DNA from: an uncultured Oceanospirillales bacterium
GTDB taxonomy: Bacteria; Pseudomonadota; Gammaproteobacteria; Xanthomonadales; SZUA-36
Length of the DNA stretch: 64,000 bases
Direction of reading: 5' to 3'
Assembly (NCBI GenBank): GCA_913055655.1
Contig: CAJXKA010000001.1
Location: 1,426,842-1,490,841 of the forward strand
Positions within the stretch are counted from its first letter, which is position 1. Each line of letters begins with the position of its first letter. Below, piece after piece: positions 51,259 through 59,837 of the stretch. The notes under the pieces were generated by a model. The model was not told where the DNA came from, searched no databases, and saw nothing but the letters and a program-made list of their open reading frames with translations. The position numbers and the translations under genes are program-made.

Positions 51259-51549
51259 ATGAAGACCATTCGCATGACATTCGCCCTGATGGTCCTTTCC
51301 CTGGGTTTGGCCACCACCACCCAGGCCCAGGTCGGCGTCACCGACAACTGCCAGGACGACATCAAGGACCTGGAAGATGATATCCATGACAACCGGGATG
51401 ACTACACGGCGGAATCCATCGCCAGGGCCAGGACCCAGCTGACCCAGGCCAAGACCAACCGGGTGAACCCGGCCAAGTGCCGGCAGAACGTGCTTGAAGC
51501 GCGCAAGGAACTGCGAGAAGGCAAGCACGACAAGAAAGACAAAGACTAG
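51259..51549 (+). CDS. Small secreted charged protein
   Basis: 96 residues with an excellent ribosome-binding site (AGGAGG, 8 bases before the ATG at 51259) and a signal peptide ending near TQAQ. The mature 70 residues are highly charged and predicted helical (CQDDIKDLEDDIHDNRDDY, then LEARKELREGKHDKKDKD), with two cysteines that could pair. I do not recognise a family. A strong terminator follows, so it is monocistronic. Possibly a periplasmic chaperone-like or metal-buffering protein, but that is only a guess. Confidence 0.75.
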   Translation: MKTIRMTFALMVLSLGLATTTQAQVGVTDNCQDDIKDLEDDIHDNRDDYTAESIARARTQLTQAKTNRVNPAKCRQNVLEARKELREGKHDKKDKD

Positions 51550-51554
51550 TCGCG

Positions 51555-51585
51555 ACCGGCGGGTTCACCAACCCGCTGGTTTTTT
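51555..51585 (+). terminator. Rho-independent terminator of the small secreted protein
   Basis: An 11-bp stem (accggcgggtt / aacccgctggt, one G-T pair) with a CACC loop, followed by six T. It starts six bases past the stop at 51549 and lies just before the end of the convergent nagE-like gene. Confidence 0.9.
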
Positions 51586-51590
51586 AGACT

Positions 51591-53357
51591 TCAGGCCAGT
51601 GCCCGCACCAGGGCGCCAGCACCGGCCGCGCAGACCACCTGTGCGCAATGGGGGCCGGTCCACGCGAGCCCCCGGAATCCGGCCTCCAGCAAGGCGGTTT
51701 CGTCCGCGCGTGAGGGGTCCGTGATGTCGACAGTGAACCGGGTGCCCAGCGCTTCGCCCACTGTAAAATTGCCGCGCCCGCCCAGGGCGGCCACCAGGGC
51801 ATCGATCATATCCTTCGTCGGAACCGCCTCGGTTTCGGGCTGTTCACGCTGAACGCTCGGGGGTCCCGGCGGGTGCGCTGCTGGAGGGGCACCCGCCACG
51901 CGCCGCAGGTTGTCGGCGATTTCGTCTGCGCGTAGCCCCATCACCACCTGCAGCGTTTCCGCCGTGGGCCGCAGGACGCCGGCGGCGCCCAGCGCTTTCA
52001 GCGCCGCCTCGTCGACCGGGTCCTGGCTGGCCACGCGAAGTCTCAGTCGCGTGGTGCAGGCGTCAATATCGAGCAGGTTGTCGGCGCCGCCCAGGGCGGC
52101 GATCAGCCCCCGGGTCTCATCGTCCACGCCAAGCGGGCCGTCGCCGGCCACGCCCTGCCCCACGGGCGCCACGATGTCGCCACGCCCCGGCGTCGGGATG
52201 TTGAACCGCAGGATCGTCCAGCGGAACACGAAATAGTACAGCGCGAACCAGCCCGCGCCTATGACCAGCAGCACCAGGGGCCGCGTTGCCAGGCCGAAGT
52301 TCAGCACGTAGTCGAACAGGCCGGCCGAAAAGCCGAAGCCGTGGCGCACGCCCAGCCAGTCCACCAGTGTCAGGCTGATGCCGGTCAGCACCGCGTGCAC
52401 GGCATACAGCACCGGCGCGATGAACATGAACGTGAATTCGATCGGTTCGGTAATGCCGGTCAGGAACGAGGTCAGGCCCATGGACAGCAACAGGCCGCCC
52501 ACGGCCTTGCGCTTGGCCGGCTCGGCGCAGTGGTACATGGCCAGGCAGGCCGCCGGCAGGCCGAACATCATGACCGGGAAAAAGCCGGCCATGAACGCGC
52601 CCGCCGAGGGGTCGCCGGCGAAGAATCGCCGCAGGTCGCCGGTCACCCCTTCGAAGTCACCGACGATGAACCAGGCAATATTATTCAGGATGTGATGCAG
52701 GCCGGTGATGATCAGCAGCCGGTTCAGCAGCCCAAAGACGAACAGCCCGCCGCCGCCCGCCGCCACGACGGCTTCGCTCAGCCCGTTCATGCCGGACTCG
52801 ACGATCGGCCAGCCGAAGCCGAACACCAACGCCAGGCCCAGCGCCGCGAAACCGGACACGATGGGCACGAACCGCCGCCCGGCGAAGAACGCCAGGTAAT
52901 CCGGCAGCCGGATCTCGGCAAAACGGTTGTAGAACAGGCCCGCCATGATGCCGCAGACCAGGCCCACGGGAACGCTCATCTTGGCAATGGCGCCGTCCAG
53001 GTAATTGGCCGAGAGGTAGGGGGCGAGCGCCTCGGTGGCTTCCGCGAGCACCGCCTCCGGCACGGGAATCAGGACCCGGGCACCCTCGGTCGTCACGAAG
53101 TAGGCCACTGCGGCCGCGAGCCCGGCGGCGCCGTTGTTGCCCCGCGCCAGGCCGACGGCCACGCCGATGGCGAACAGCAGGCCCAGGTGTGCAAACACGG
53201 CCTGGCCGGCCGCGGCCACGAACGGCATGTCCAGCAGGTCAGGCTGGCCCAGTCGCAGCAGCAGGCCGGCCACCGGCAGGACGGCGATGGGCAGCATCAA
53301 CGAGCGGCCCAGTTTCTGGGCAGCGGGGAACAGGGTTCCGGTCAGGAATGATTTCAT
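51591..53357 (-). CDS. nagE: PTS GlcNAc/glucose-type IIC-IIB transporter with extra degenerate IIB
   Basis: 588-residue inner-membrane permease that imports and phosphorylates a sugar, most likely N-acetylglucosamine given nagA and nagB-II nearby. The IIC domain covers about residues 1-385 (GLHHILNNIAWFIVGD, GITEPIEFTFMFIAPVLYAV). The IIB domain (about 410-485) has the phosphorylation site Cys434 in DIDACTTRLRL. A second IIB-like domain (about 515-585) has Leu537 where the Cys should be (GEALGTRFTVD), so it cannot be phosphorylated there. No IIA is present; it is supplied by the neighbouring multi-domain protein. It starts 12 bases after that gene's stop. Confidence 0.93.
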   Translation of the reverse strand: MKSFLTGTLFPAAQKLGRSLMLPIAVLPVAGLLLRLGQPDLLDMPFVAAAGQAVFAHLGLLFAIGVAVGLARGNNGAAGLAAAVAYFVTTEGARVLIPVPEAVLAEATEALAPYLSANYLDGAIAKMSVPVGLVCGIMAGLFYNRFAEIRLPDYLAFFAGRRFVPIVSGFAALGLALVFGFGWPIVESGMNGLSEAVVAAGGGGLFVFGLLNRLLIITGLHHILNNIAWFIVGDFEGVTGDLRRFFAGDPSAGAFMAGFFPVMMFGLPAACLAMYHCAEPAKRKAVGGLLLSMGLTSFLTGITEPIEFTFMFIAPVLYAVHAVLTGISLTLVDWLGVRHGFGFSAGLFDYVLNFGLATRPLVLLVIGAGWFALYYFVFRWTILRFNIPTPGRGDIVAPVGQGVAGDGPLGVDDETRGLIAALGGADNLLDIDACTTRLRLRVASQDPVDEAALKALGAAGVLRPTAETLQVVMGLRADEIADNLRRVAGAPPAAHPPGPPSVQREQPETEAVPTKDMIDALVAALGGRGNFTVGEALGTRFTVDITDPSRADETALLEAGFRGLAWTGPHCAQVVCAAGAGALVRALA

Positions 53358-53369
53358 GGGGGTTTCCGT

Positions 53370-55913
53370 TTAGCGGCCGCTTCGGGTGGCGACCTGCATT
53401 TCGCGAACCAGGGCACGCACTTCGGCGGCCGAGTCGCATTCCAGTGCGGCGGCGGCCAGTCGCTGACAGTCCCCGAGCGACAGTGTGCGCAATTCCGCCT
53501 TGACGCGCGCCACCCTGGCCTGCGGGACGGACAGCTTGCCGACACCCAGGCCAATCAACACCGGGACCGCCAGCAGGTCGGCCGCCGAGGCGCCGCAGAC
53601 GCTCACGTCAATGCCCTGCGAATGACCGGCCTCGGCGGTCATGGCAATCATGGCCAGTACGGCGGGATGCAGCGCATCCAGGTGCTTCGCCAGGCCGGGT
53701 GACAGGCGGTCCATGCACAGCGTGTACTGGGCCAGGTCGTTGGTGCCAATGGAGAAAAAGTCGACGTGCGGGGCCAGCCGGCGGGCGGTCACCGCGGCGG
53801 CCGGTGTTTCCACCATCACGCCCAGGCGAAGTTCAGCCTGCAGATCGTGCTGGTCGCGAAGTGCGTCGACCCGCGAACGTACGGCGGCAACTTCTTCCGG
53901 CCCGGTCACCATCGGCAGCATCACCCGCAAGGGCTGGGCCGTCTTCACCCGCAACAGGGCCTCGAGCTGGGCGTCCAGCAGTTCGGGCCGCGCCAGTTGC
54001 AGGCGGATGCCGCGTTCGCCCAGGGCCGGGTTTTCCTCGGCCGGCTGGTCCAGGAACTCGATCGGTTTGTCGGCGCCGGCATCCAGGGTACGGACCACCA
54101 GGGGCCGGTCACCCAGCGCGTCGGCGATGGACTGCAGTTCGTGGCGCTGTTCCTCGACGCTCGGTGCCGCCGAGCGCGCCATGTACAGGAACTCGGTACG
54201 TAGCAGTCCGCAGCCCTCGGCGCCGGCCTCGACGGCCGCGCGGGCATCGCCGAAGCCCGCCAGGTTGGCCTGCACGGCAATGGCAATGCCGTCGGCGGTT
54301 TCGGCAGGCAGGTGCGCCTGGCTCCGGGCCTCGATGGCGAACCGCGCCTCGGCGTCGGCCCGCGCGAGAAAAGCATCCTGGTCCGCCGCCGACGGTGCAA
54401 CGATGATCTCGCCCTGCTCGGCGTCGACGCACAGGGTCACGCCGTCTTCGATGGCCAGCAACGCCGGCCCCGCGCCCACCAACGTCGGCAGGCCACGTGC
54501 TGCCGCCAACAGCGCAACATGGGAAGTCACGCCGCCCCCGGCCAGGCAGAGCGCCACCGGCCCCGCGTCATCCAGTGCCATCAGCTGCGATGGCAGGAGC
54601 TGGTCGGCCAGTACCACGGCTTGATCGGGCAGCGTCAGTGCAGCCCCCGGCGTTTTACCGGCCAGGATATCGACCACCTGCAGGCCGATGTCATGCAGGT
54701 CGTCCACGCGTTCCCGAAGCCGCGCGTCATCCAGCGCCGCCATGCGCCCGGCGGCCTGCCGGGTGGCGTGCCACCACGCCGCGGCGGCCGAGTCGCCGGC
54801 CTGTATCCGCTTGCGGGCATCGGCCAGCAGGCCCGGATCGCCCACGAGGGCATGATGGGCCGCGGCCACCTCGGCGGCCTCGCCGGAGGTGGTGGCCGAA
54901 CGTTCCTGCAGGTGCGCCGCCAGCGTGGCGATGGCACGGTCAAGTTGGTCAGAAGCTTCTGCTTCACCGACGCTGCATGGCGGCAGGTCGGGCGCGCCAC
55001 GAACCGCCAGCCGATACGCCCGGCCCGTGGCCAGGCCGGCGCTGGCCACCAGGGCTGGCAGTCGGCTGCCGGCTTTTGGGGCGGGCACATCGTCCAGGGC
55101 CGCCGGGGTCGTACCAGGTGGCGTGATTTCGTCATCCGCCAGCGGTTCGAGATATGTGGCGACGGCCGCCACGGCCCGGGCGGCATCCACACCCCAGGCC
55201 TCGATCCGCACACGGTCTCCGCGCGTAATGCCAAGGCCCATCAGGCTGACCGGGCTGAGCAGGTCGGCGGCCTGGCCGGACGCGGCCACCAATTGCACAC
55301 GTGTCTCCATCTCGCGCAGAAGCGCCGCGAGCTGGCCCGCCGGGCGGGCGTGAATGCCGTGTTCAAGGCCGGTGCGCAATGTGCGGGATTCCGCCGGCTC
55401 ACCGTCCATACCGGCGGCCGGTCCGCCCCCCGTTTCGGTGGATTCGACCACCACTTTGAACAGCCGGTCGCCTTCAATGACCGGACCTGCTTCGCGGACG
55501 TCATCCACGCGCAGCCCGGGACCGTCCAGCACCAGCACGGGCGTTCGCAGGCTGGGCGCTTTCCGTGCCAGCACATCCAGGTCGAAACGCAATAATTCCT
55601 GCCCGGCCTTGACACGTTCGCCGGCGCTGACCAGCGCCTCGAAACCGTCACCCGCCAGCGCCACGGTATCGATACCCACGTGTACCAGGCATTCCACGCC
55701 GTTATCGGCGCGCAGGCTGACGGCGTGGCGGCTGTCGGGCACGGCCACCACCTGGCCGTCGAAGGGCGCCACTACGCGCTGGCCGGTGGGGTCGATGGAC
55801 ACGCCCTGCCCCAGGGTGCCGCCACTGAACACCGGGTCGGGGCTGTCCTCGAGCCCGGCGCACCAGCCGGAAAGCGGCGATTTGATGATCAGGGTGTTCA
55901 TGCTGGGGGTCAT
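53370..55913 (-). CDS. PTS multi-phosphoryl transfer protein IIA-HPr-EI
   Basis: 847 residues from the ATG at 55913, which has GGAG five bases upstream; the upstream ATG at 55961 is rejected. Three phospho-carrier domains are fused: a Crr-like IIA (about residues 8-155, His78 in VHVGIDTV), HPr (about 175-260, His188 in HGIHARPAG) and Enzyme I (about 285-845, His465 in GGVTSHVALLAA, with the PEP-binding GLLRTEFLYM and the catalytic Cys in DVSVCGASAAD). It therefore carries phosphate from PEP all the way to the IIB domain next door, a dedicated two-protein GlcNAc PTS. Confidence 0.95.
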   Translation of the reverse strand: MTPSMNTLIIKSPLSGWCAGLEDSPDPVFSGGTLGQGVSIDPTGQRVVAPFDGQVVAVPDSRHAVSLRADNGVECLVHVGIDTVALAGDGFEALVSAGERVKAGQELLRFDLDVLARKAPSLRTPVLVLDGPGLRVDDVREAGPVIEGDRLFKVVVESTETGGGPAAGMDGEPAESRTLRTGLEHGIHARPAGQLAALLREMETRVQLVAASGQAADLLSPVSLMGLGITRGDRVRIEAWGVDAARAVAAVATYLEPLADDEITPPGTTPAALDDVPAPKAGSRLPALVASAGLATGRAYRLAVRGAPDLPPCSVGEAEASDQLDRAIATLAAHLQERSATTSGEAAEVAAAHHALVGDPGLLADARKRIQAGDSAAAAWWHATRQAAGRMAALDDARLRERVDDLHDIGLQVVDILAGKTPGAALTLPDQAVVLADQLLPSQLMALDDAGPVALCLAGGGVTSHVALLAAARGLPTLVGAGPALLAIEDGVTLCVDAEQGEIIVAPSAADQDAFLARADAEARFAIEARSQAHLPAETADGIAIAVQANLAGFGDARAAVEAGAEGCGLLRTEFLYMARSAAPSVEEQRHELQSIADALGDRPLVVRTLDAGADKPIEFLDQPAEENPALGERGIRLQLARPELLDAQLEALLRVKTAQPLRVMLPMVTGPEEVAAVRSRVDALRDQHDLQAELRLGVMVETPAAAVTARRLAPHVDFFSIGTNDLAQYTLCMDRLSPGLAKHLDALHPAVLAMIAMTAEAGHSQGIDVSVCGASAADLLAVPVLIGLGVGKLSVPQARVARVKAELRTLSLGDCQRLAAAALECDSAAEVRALVREMQVATRSGR

Positions 55914-55962
55914 GCTAACTCCATTCCCGGGCGCTGGGGATGCCCGGCAGGGATGGGGCAAT

Positions 55963-55987
55963 AAAAAGGCCCGGTCAAAACCGGGCC
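55963..55987 (-). terminator. Rho-independent terminator of the GlcNAc-locus TBDR
   Basis: An 8-bp perfect stem (ggcccggt at 55968-55975 and accgggcc at 55980-55987) with a 4-base loop, followed on the minus strand by TTTTTAT. It lies between the TBDR stop at 56057 and the PTS genes, so those genes need their own promoter or read-through. Confidence 0.87.
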
Positions 55988-56056
55988 CGCATCACGTTCT
56001 GGGTGAGGCCCCGCCACCGTGCCGGCGGCGGGGATTCACGGACCGCGGGGTCCCGG

Positions 56057-58825
56057 TCAGAAGTTGAACCGCAGGTTCAGGTAGTACTGGCGACCGTTCT
56101 CGTAGATGGAACGCGGGCGTTCCTTGCTCTCGGCGTAGTACTTGTACGACTCGTCGGTCAGGTTACGGCCATCCAGCGACACCGTGAAGTTGTCGTTGAT
56201 GATGTAACCGATGGAGCCGTCGACGCTCTGGATGTCATCCTGGTAAAACGCGGATGCACGGTCCAGGCCGCTGTAGAACGCGGAGCGGAAGTTGTACGAC
56301 AGGCGCACTGACCAGTGGTCGGTCTCGAAGTAGCCACCCAGGTTGTAGGTGTTCTTCGAGGTGCCCAGCATCGGCTGGTCATCGGCGGTGTCCGCATCGG
56401 CATACGAGTAGTTGGCCATGACGCCGAAGTACTCGCCGATCGGCTGCTGCAGCGCCACTTCGAAGCCCTTGACCTTGGCCGAGGAGTTCACGGGCACGGT
56501 CAGCAGGTAGTCGACGAATCGGCCCTCCGGGTCCTGGGCGTCAATGGTGAAGATGGAACGCATCTCCTGGCCCAGCGCGATGTAGTTGTCCATGTCCATG
56601 TAGAACAGGCTGGCGGACAGCAACGCCCGTTCCGCGAAGTACCATTCCCAGGCGACATCGAAGTTGGTCGACACGATCGGCGCCAGGTCGGGGTTACCAC
56701 CCGAGCCGCTACCGATCTCGCCGTCAACCGCGGGCGGCACCAGGCTCACTGAACCCGCCAGTGCCGAGTAGTCGGCGCGCGACAGGGTCTGGGTGGCCGC
56801 GAGGCGCAGGTCCATGTCCTCGGTCAGTTCGTAACGGAAGTTCGCCGTCGGCAGCACGTCGTTATAGGTGTGCTTCGTGTTGAGTGCCTTGTAGGCGCCG
56901 AAGGCGGACGTGGTGATCGCGTCCGGGTCCGCGGCGTCGGCATTCACGAACGTCGTGATGTCTTCCTTGGTCTGCACGTAGCGCAGGCCCAGGTTGCCGG
57001 ACCAGCGGGCACCGTTGAAGTTGAACTGCACGTAGCCGGCCGTCGACGTTTCCTCCAGGCCATAGGCGCCCTGGAAGTAGAACCGGGACACCGGGTCACG
57101 GTCGGTGAAACGGTTGTACTCGGCCAGCTGTTCCGGCGAGAAGTACCAGATATCGCGGGGAATGTTGCCGTTCAGGTTGCCACCCCAGTCGCCCGGGTAG
57201 TTCTCGTATCCGGACGGGAAGTTGGCCGGGTCGAACGGCGATTCCGCGCCGACCGGGCAGAAGAACTGCTGCGACCAGTCAAACGGCACCACGTTGCCGC
57301 CGGAATCCAGGCAGCCCGGGCCCTGGGCGGTGACCTGGTCCAGGTGACGGCCATGCTCGGCGCGGCGGGCACCGAAGTCGATGGACGTCAGTGAACCGGA
57401 CTCGATATCCCAGGTGGTATCCAGCTGCAGCCAGTCCTCTTCATCCAGCACGTCGATGTCCTGGTAGCCGAAAATCCAGTCCAGCTTGTATTCGGTCAGC
57501 GCTTCACCCGGCTGCGAGTAGTCCGTGCTGCCCAGGTGCCAGTCGGCCGTGCCGACGCCGTTCAGCTGCCAGCCGGCGCCGGTACCGAGGCCGAGATCCC
57601 ATTCGGCGACATCCTGGGTCGGCGTTTTGCCGCGGCCTTCGGAGGTGCCGGCCTGCGCGAACAGGCTCCAGCTGTCGCTCATGGCCCATTCCACCTCGGC
57701 GCTGATGTAGTCCGAGCTGGATTCGTCACCGGGGCGGGAAATCTGGTCGTAGATGCCGTACTGCTGGCCGGCCACCGGGCTGAACTCGGCCGACACCAGG
57801 GTGTTGTCTCGCACGGTGAAATCCGGATTGGGCACCGCGCCACCCTGGATGATGCGGGCACCCCAGAGCATGTAGTTGCGGTTGTAGTTGCTGGCTTCCA
57901 GGTTGGAGCTGAACGCGTCAACGACAAAGCTGAGTTCGTCGGTCGGGGCGAATTCGAGTGTCACCTGGCCGCCGGTGCGCTTGCGCTCCTGTTCGAACAG
58001 CGCGGAACCGAGCAGCGTCGGGTAAAGCACGCCTTCCAGTTCCGGATAGGCCTGGGCGGCGGCATCGCCGGCGCCGATCGGGTTGTAGCCCAGCAGTTCC
58101 TGGCCGTCACGGCGCAGGTGACGCTCCTGGCTGAAGCCCTGCACCATGATGCCGAAAGTGCCGTCGGCATTCTTCCAGTTCAGCAGCGCGGACAGCTGCG
58201 GGTCCATCTCGTCCGGCAGGTCCGCGTAGACCATGCCAACATTGCCGTGCACGGTCACGCCATCGTCAAAGTTCAGCGGGCTGTGCGTCTTGATGTCGAT
58301 GCTGCCGGTCAGGCCGCCTTCGACCAGCTTGGCTTCGTATGACTTGCGCACCACGATCTGCTCGACCAGCTCGGAAGGCAGCAGCGAGTAACTGACACTG
58401 CGCCCGACGGTGCCGGTCTGGTTCAGCACGAACCAGTCGCCGGTGCCGATGTTGTGGCCGTTGATCAGGGTCTGGGTGTAGGACGGGCTGGTGCCGCGCA
58501 TGCTGACGCGGTCGTTCTCGTCGAACGCGCCTTCGTTGGCGCTGGCGGCGCTGATGGTGATGCCCGGCACGCGCTGCAGCGAGTCGGCAATGTTCCGGTC
58601 GGGCATCTTGCCGATGTCCTCGGCGCTGATCACTTCAACGTGTGAATCGGAGCCGCGCTTGACGTCCAGTGAGCGCTGCAGGCTGCCGCGAATACCGGTG
58701 ACCACGACTTCTTCCATCACGGAATCAAGGTATTCATCGGTGTCCTGGGCGAATACGGGTTGGGCGCTGGCATACAACGCCATGGCGATGGCGGTGCTCA
58801 GTACGGTGGTGCTTTTCAGGGTCAT
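56057..58825 (-). CDS. TonB-dependent receptor of the GlcNAc/chitin-sugar locus
   Basis: 922 residues of the large Xanthomonas/Caulobacter-type TBDR subfamily. A signal peptide ends near PVFAQ, followed by the TonB box MEEVVVTGIRGSLQRSLD and the plug runs VEVISAEDIGKMPDRNIADS and LQRVPGITISAASAN. The barrel ends in YLNLRFNF. AAGG sits just before the ATG at 58825. It is divergent from the GntR regulator, with six ATTGGT-type half-sites between, and sits beside the GlcNAc PTS, so it probably imports chitin oligosaccharides or other GlcNAc-containing sugars across the outer membrane. The exact ligand is inferred. Confidence 0.92.
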   Translation of the reverse strand: MTLKSTTVLSTAIAMALYASAQPVFAQDTDEYLDSVMEEVVVTGIRGSLQRSLDVKRGSDSHVEVISAEDIGKMPDRNIADSLQRVPGITISAASANEGAFDENDRVSMRGTSPSYTQTLINGHNIGTGDWFVLNQTGTVGRSVSYSLLPSELVEQIVVRKSYEAKLVEGGLTGSIDIKTHSPLNFDDGVTVHGNVGMVYADLPDEMDPQLSALLNWKNADGTFGIMVQGFSQERHLRRDGQELLGYNPIGAGDAAAQAYPELEGVLYPTLLGSALFEQERKRTGGQVTLEFAPTDELSFVVDAFSSNLEASNYNRNYMLWGARIIQGGAVPNPDFTVRDNTLVSAEFSPVAGQQYGIYDQISRPGDESSSDYISAEVEWAMSDSWSLFAQAGTSEGRGKTPTQDVAEWDLGLGTGAGWQLNGVGTADWHLGSTDYSQPGEALTEYKLDWIFGYQDIDVLDEEDWLQLDTTWDIESGSLTSIDFGARRAEHGRHLDQVTAQGPGCLDSGGNVVPFDWSQQFFCPVGAESPFDPANFPSGYENYPGDWGGNLNGNIPRDIWYFSPEQLAEYNRFTDRDPVSRFYFQGAYGLEETSTAGYVQFNFNGARWSGNLGLRYVQTKEDITTFVNADAADPDAITTSAFGAYKALNTKHTYNDVLPTANFRYELTEDMDLRLAATQTLSRADYSALAGSVSLVPPAVDGEIGSGSGGNPDLAPIVSTNFDVAWEWYFAERALLSASLFYMDMDNYIALGQEMRSIFTIDAQDPEGRFVDYLLTVPVNSSAKVKGFEVALQQPIGEYFGVMANYSYADADTADDQPMLGTSKNTYNLGGYFETDHWSVRLSYNFRSAFYSGLDRASAFYQDDIQSVDGSIGYIINDNFTVSLDGRNLTDESYKYYAESKERPRSIYENGRQYYLNLRFNF

Positions 58826-58880
58826 GGCATGTTCACCTTCATGTGTGCGTTCGGTTCTGTGGAACGGCGTGGAACTGTTT

Positions 58881-58896
58881 ATTGGTTAGTACCAAT
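58881..58896. promoter_or_regulatory. Probable GntR operator: ATTGGT-N4-ACCAAT palindrome
   Basis: attggttagtaccaat is a perfect 6-bp inverted repeat with a 4-base spacer, 56 bases upstream of the TBDR start. It is the best candidate site for the GntR/UTRA regulator encoded from 59060. Confidence 0.75.
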
Positions 58897-58912
58897 TTGT
58901 TAAAAGCATATT

Positions 58913-58928
58913 ACCAATAGATACCAAT
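58913..58928. promoter_or_regulatory. Paired ACCAAT half-sites (direct repeat)
   Basis: accaatagataccaat repeats the ACCAAT half-site with the same 4-base spacer as the palindrome at 58881 but in direct orientation. The half-site starts at 58881, 58891, 58913 and 58923 are 10, 22 and 10 bases apart, close to whole helical turns. Confidence 0.55.
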
Positions 58929-59030
58929 TTCCAGCCCAATTTTCACAATAAAGCAACATTTCACGTAACTAGCTGATTTTTATATCGCAAAATACCCCAA
59001 TACATGAATCGTGAAGAAACTCTTGGCATT

Positions 59031-59047
59031 ATTGGTTCTATATTGGT
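59031..59047. promoter_or_regulatory. Paired ATTGGT half-sites close to the regulator start
   Basis: attggttctatattggt has two direct ATTGGT half-sites 11 bases apart and ends 12 bases before the ATG of the GntR gene, well placed for autoregulation. Confidence 0.55.
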
Positions 59048-59059
59048 TATATTAGTGGC

Positions 59060-59830
59060 ATGACGGACACGCCCCACAAATCGATGGCGACGGAACTCGC
59101 CGAACGGTTCGCTCGACTGGAGCCGAATGAACACCTGCCGCTCTACCGGCAGGTGCAGAACCTGCTGCGCGACGCGATCAACGAACGCGACCTGAAGCCG
59201 GATGATGTGCTGCCACCGGAAAGGGAACTGGCCACCATCTTTGGCGTGTCCCGGATCACGGTGCGCAAGGCGATCGAGGGGCTGGTCAACGAGGATGTAC
59301 TCGGCACCCGCCAGGGTTCCGGCACATTTGTACGGCCCAAGGTGGAGAAAAACTTTGCGCAGCTGAACTCGTTTTCGGAGGAAATGGCGGCCCGCGGCCT
59401 GAAGCCCGACAGCGTCTGGTTGAGCCGCTCCGAGGGCACGGTTTCGCCGGAAGAGTCCATGACGCTCCGGGCGAGCCCGGGCACCCGCGTATTCCGGTTC
59501 AACCGGATTCGGCTGGCCGACAACAACCCCATGTCTATTGAGCGCGCCGTGGTCCTGGGCGAGTGCCTGCCTGGCCTCGAAGCGGTCGAGCACTCGCTTT
59601 ACACGGCGCTGAAAAAGACCGGCAACCGCCCGGTGCGGGCGCTGCAACGGCTCAAGGCGGTCCTGCTGACCGCCGACCAGGCCGAAATGCTGGGCGCGGT
59701 GAAGGGTGACGCCGGCCTGCTGGCGGAACGCATTGGTTTTAATGCCAAGGGCGCAGCCATCGAGTTTTCACAGAGCTGGTATCGTGGCGACACCTACGAC
59801 TTCGTGGCCGAACTGAGCCTCGGCGATTGA
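59060..59830 (+). CDS. GntR/UTRA-family regulator of the GlcNAc genes
   Basis: 256 residues. The N-terminal winged helix (about residues 25-95) has PPERELATIFGVSRITVRKA and LVNEDVLGTRQGSGTFV. The C-terminal UTRA ligand-binding domain (about 105-250) ends FSQSWYRGDTYDFVAELS. This is the HutC/NagR-type architecture, whose ligands include GlcNAc-6-phosphate or glucosamine-6-phosphate. It is followed directly by nagB-II and nagA and faces the TBDR, so it most likely represses both directions until the sugar phosphate accumulates. The name NagQ/NagR is not assigned with certainty. Confidence 0.92.
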   Translation: MTDTPHKSMATELAERFARLEPNEHLPLYRQVQNLLRDAINERDLKPDDVLPPERELATIFGVSRITVRKAIEGLVNEDVLGTRQGSGTFVRPKVEKNFAQLNSFSEEMAARGLKPDSVWLSRSEGTVSPEESMTLRASPGTRVFRFNRIRLADNNPMSIERAVVLGECLPGLEAVEHSLYTALKKTGNRPVRALQRLKAVLLTADQAEMLGAVKGDAGLLAERIGFNAKGAAIEFSQSWYRGDTYDFVAELSLGD

Positions 59831-59837
59831 GATTTCG

